Assembly: GCA_903874585.1 (NCBI GenBank)
Contig: CAIQSY010000253.1
Span: 1 to 6,385 of the forward strand
Source: an uncultured Chlorobiaceae bacterium
Lineage (GTDB): Bacteria > Bacteroidota > Chlorobiia > Chlorobiales > Chlorobiaceae
Length of the DNA: 6,385 nucleotides
Reading direction: 5' to 3'
Shown here: positions 5,667 to 6,385 of the stretch, one piece after another
How the letters are laid out: the number at the start of each line of letters is the position of its first letter
How positions within the stretch are numbered: position 1 is the stretch's first letter
Notes under the pieces: generated by a model
Told to the model about the DNA's origin: nothing
The model's database searches: none
What the model saw: the letters and a program-made list of their open reading frames with translations, nothing else
Translations under genes and position numbers: made by a program

Positions 5667-6385
5667 TTACATGCTGTAACCTTCGAGCGGGTTATTCAGG
5701 CAAAGCGTTTTGATTTCATCGCGGACAGCGTGGCAAATAGTGCTGATATCAGGCTTTTCGGCTGAAGAGATAACGCGGTCAATCAACTCAACAATCGTTT
5801 TGCTCTCAGCCTCTTTCATACCGCGTGTGGTCATGGCAGGTGTGCCGATGCGGATGCCGCTGGTAACGAATGGTGACTTGTCGTCAAATGGCACCATGTT
5901 TTTGTTAACGGTAATGCCGGCATCATGCAAAAGATTCTCGGCAACTTTACCGGTAACGTTTTTGTTGCGCAAATCCAGCAGCATGAGATGGTTTTTCGTT
6001 CCGCCGCTGACAATGTTGTAGTCAAGCTCCACAAATCGCTCCGCCATAACGGCTGCATTTTTAATCACCTGAGCAGCATACTCCTTGAACGATGGCAGCA
6101 ATGCCTCGCCAAACGCCACAGCCTTACCGGCAATAATGTGCATCAGCGGACCACCTTGAATGCCCGGCATTACCTCGGCATCCATCACCTCCGACATCAT
6201 CTTGACACGACTGCCGGTTTTGGTTTTGATGGTAATTCCCATCGGATTTTCAAAATCGGAGCCCATCATAATCATACCGCCACGAGGACCACGAAGTGTT
6301 TTGTGGGTTGTGGTGGTGACGAAATGGCAGTGCGGCATGGGATCTTTCAGAAAACCGGCAGCAATCAGGCCGGCGGGATGGGCAA
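5667..6385 (-). CDS. glyA: Serine hydroxymethyltransferase, C-terminal part (5' truncated by window edge)
   Basis: About 239 codons are visible; the frame stays open to the right edge (AHPAGLIAAGFLKDP before the internal Met at 6338), so the start lies outside the window. GlyA interconverts serine plus tetrahydrofolate with glycine plus methylene-tetrahydrofolate in the cytoplasm, supplying one-carbon units. Diagnostic motifs: HPAGLIAAG; TTTTHKTLRGPRGG with the PLP-binding lysine at codon 6300-6302; GIQGGPLMHIIAGKAVAFGEA; SGGTKNHLMLLDLR; and TSGIRIGTPAMTTRGM. It ends ...LNNPLEGYSM. A full-length protein of this family is about 420-440 residues, so a bit more than half is seen. The C-terminal sequence looks especially close to green sulfur bacterial GlyA as I remember it. 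It is convergent with dnaG across the shared hairpin; regulation is not visible. Confidence 0.96.
   Translation of the reverse strand, partial: AHPAGLIAAGFLKDPMPHCHFVTTTTHKTLRGPRGGMIMMGSDFENPMGITIKTKTGSRVKMMSEVMDAEVMPGIQGGPLMHIIAGKAVAFGEALLPSFKEYAAQVIKNAAVMAERFVELDYNIVSGGTKNHLMLLDLRNKNVTGKVAENLLHDAGITVNKNMVPFDDKSPFVTSGIRIGTPAMTTRGMKEAESKTIVELIDRVISSAEKPDISTICHAVRDEIKTLCLNNPLEGYSM

Overview
The window reads as a piece of core chromosome from a green sulfur bacterium (Chlorobi, Chlorobium-like). This assignment rests on recalled family resemblance. The visible serine hydroxymethyltransferase looks very like Chlorobium GlyA, including its NPLEGY C-terminus. A small DUF3098-like membrane protein, of a type I associate with Bacteroidetes/Chlorobi, is also present. 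The primase has the 'SPFT...FSSGKGGN' form of the zinc-ribbon region that I recall from Bacteroidetes/Chlorobi DnaG proteins. Genus and species cannot be fixed from the sequence alone. I see no mobile element, CRISPR array, tRNA or rRNA.

Layout from left to right: (1) 1-495 (+), the 3' end of argD, an arginine-biosynthesis aminotransferase, running in from outside the window. (2) About 440-712 (+), a two-segment DUF3098-like membrane protein that overlaps the argD tail or starts just after it. (3) 728-3412 (-), a four-gene TonB energy-transduction operon transcribed exbB, exbD, exbD, tonB; the first three genes are joined by one-base TGATG overlaps and tonB follows after 29 bases. (4) 3413-3705, a 290-base divergent intergenic region that must hold the exbB and dnaG promoters. 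(5) 3706-5604 (+), dnaG primase. (6) 5601-5636, a strong hairpin between convergent genes. (7) 5667-6385 (-), the 3' part of glyA, running out of the window.

ExbB and ExbD form the inner-membrane proton-driven motor and TonB carries its force across the periplasm to outer-membrane receptors; no receptor gene is in view. dnaG, argD and glyA are unrelated housekeeping genes. The most noteworthy point is that DnaG lacks three of the four zinc ligands of the classical N-terminal zinc ribbon (Ser, Thr, Cys, Ser in place of Cys, His, Cys, Cys) while its Toprim catalytic residues are intact. Other points are the argD/DUF3098 two-frame overlap, a 62-base near-identity between the tandem exbD genes, and a possible structured dnaG leader. 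I do not see evidence for a wholly new system here; the region is largely ordinary.
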